Positions 4,896 through 5,282 of a stretch of DNA of 5,282 nt are shown one piece after another. Source of the DNA: Gemmatimonadota bacterium (GTDB lineage: Bacteria; Gemmatimonadota; Gemmatimonadetes; Gemmatimonadales; GWC2-71-9); the NCBI GenBank assembly GCA_003221985.1, contig QHUQ01000172.1:1-5282 (forward strand), in the 5' to 3' direction. Within the stretch, counting starts at the first letter, position 1. The number at the start of each line of letters is the position of its first letter. Position numbers and translations under genes: made by a program. The notes under the pieces are model-generated. The model saw only the letters and a list, made by a program, of their open reading frames with translations. It was not told where the DNA came from and did not search any database.

Positions 4896-5282
4896 GCCCA
4901 GGACACGAGCCGCATCGCTGAAGCCCAGTCCGTGCTGTCCCAACTCGTCGAGTCCTACGGCGTATCCGGATCAGAAGCGCCGGTTCGATCCACCGTGCAG
5001 CGCCTGTTGCCCACTTGGGCCAAGACTGAGACCGATACCGCCGGCAACCTGTGGGTGCGCGTGGGCCAGGGCGATGGGGGGGGCCCAGTCGTGATCGTCG
5101 CGCACATGGACGAGATCGGCTTTCGCGTGGATACGATCAACGCCGACGGCACGCTGGGACTGCGCAACCGCGGCGGCTTCATTCTGTCGCTGTTCGAAGC
5201 AAAGCCCGCGCTGATCCACGGCGATCGTGCCGACATCCCCGGCATCTTCCTGCCGCGCGATACCGGTCTCACGCGCCGCACT
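4860..5282 (+). CDS. M42-type metallopeptidase, N-terminal part, runs off the window
   Basis: The open frame encodes LSQLVESYGVSGSEAPVR, a D-T-A-G-N-L-W-V strand and VVIVAHMDEIGFRVDTI, the last being the M42 metal-binding motif with His (codon 5103-5105) and Asp intact; then the N-x-D-G-T-L-x-L-R-N-R-G-G segment of the family. The catalytic EE motif and remaining ligands would lie beyond 5282. The start is uncertain: GTG 4860 has no good Shine-Dalgarno site; TTG 4821 would add a weak signal peptide; the frame is closed upstream by TAG 4806-4808. ATG 4795, in an ATGA overlap with the previous stop, is the best-placed start but is out of frame and ends at TAA 4867-4869. Residues encoded by 4845-4874 (AALVAVFLTA) look like a signal-peptide core, suggesting the enzyme is exported. 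A run of eight G (5076-5083) encodes part of GDGGGP. Substrate unknown. Confidence 0.82.
   Translation, partial: MFLTAEPPNRLTAQDTSRIAEAQSVLSQLVESYGVSGSEAPVRSTVQRLLPTWAKTETDTAGNLWVRVGQGDGGGPVVIVAHMDEIGFRVDTINADGTLGLRNRGGFILSLFEAKPALIHGDRADIPGIFLPRDTGLTRRT

Noticed and set aside
4800..4898. CRISPR array
   Set aside because: The repeats are only eight bases with no spacers, and half of them are inverted.
5076..5083. Eight-base G run in the second M42 gene as a second contingency tract
   Set aside because: It is short, in frame, and encodes ordinary glycines in GC-rich DNA; not enough to claim hypermutability.
4955..5281. Minus-strand frames at the right edge
   Set aside because: Antisense to the M42 frame with its HMDEIGF motif; no recognisable product.

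Overview
The window is a dense, GC-rich stretch of bacterial chromosome in which every gene I can support lies on the + strand. Three neighbouring gene pairs overlap by 4 to 8 bases (957-964, 3530-3533, 3965-3968), and a fourth junction carries an ATGA (4795-4798), so most of the window reads as one transcription unit. The composition, a secreted protease with PPC domains, the M42-type peptidases and a short GGCGGTTG-type repeat together suggest an environmental bacterium of the Gemmatimonadota kind. That assignment is an inference from style, not a marker-gene result.

Layout: 2-964 is the 3' two-thirds of selA (L-seryl-tRNA(Sec) selenium transferase), cut by the window edge. 957-1520 is a GmhB-type HAD phosphatase. 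After a 63-base gap, 1584-3533 encodes an exported trypsin-like serine protease followed by three PPC-like beta domains, the first two of which look like a recent duplication. 3530-3968 is a purN gene with an internal deletion: the N-terminal half is open to a stop at 3880, and the conserved C-terminal tail survives in another frame up to 3968. 3965-4798 is a short M42-type peptidase homologue in which recognisable metal and catalytic positions are replaced. 4860-5282 (true start uncertain) is the beginning of a second M42-type peptidase, with its N-terminal metal motif intact, running off the window.

The most unusual spot is 4795-4898, between the two peptidase homologues. Three perfect tandem copies of the octamer GGCGGTTG sit just after an ATG, facing an inverted, degenerate octamer array 33 bases away. 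As the sequence stands, the ATG at 4795 is out of frame with the second peptidase; removing exactly one octamer would put it in frame and create a convincing signal peptide. This makes the junction a candidate phase-variable switch, or else a repeat insertion that has damaged the gene start.

The genes do not form one obvious pathway: selenoprotein synthesis, sugar-phosphate metabolism, purine synthesis and extracytoplasmic proteolysis are mixed. The second half (secreted protease plus an inactive/active M42 pair) could be a small peptide-processing module, but this rests on context only.
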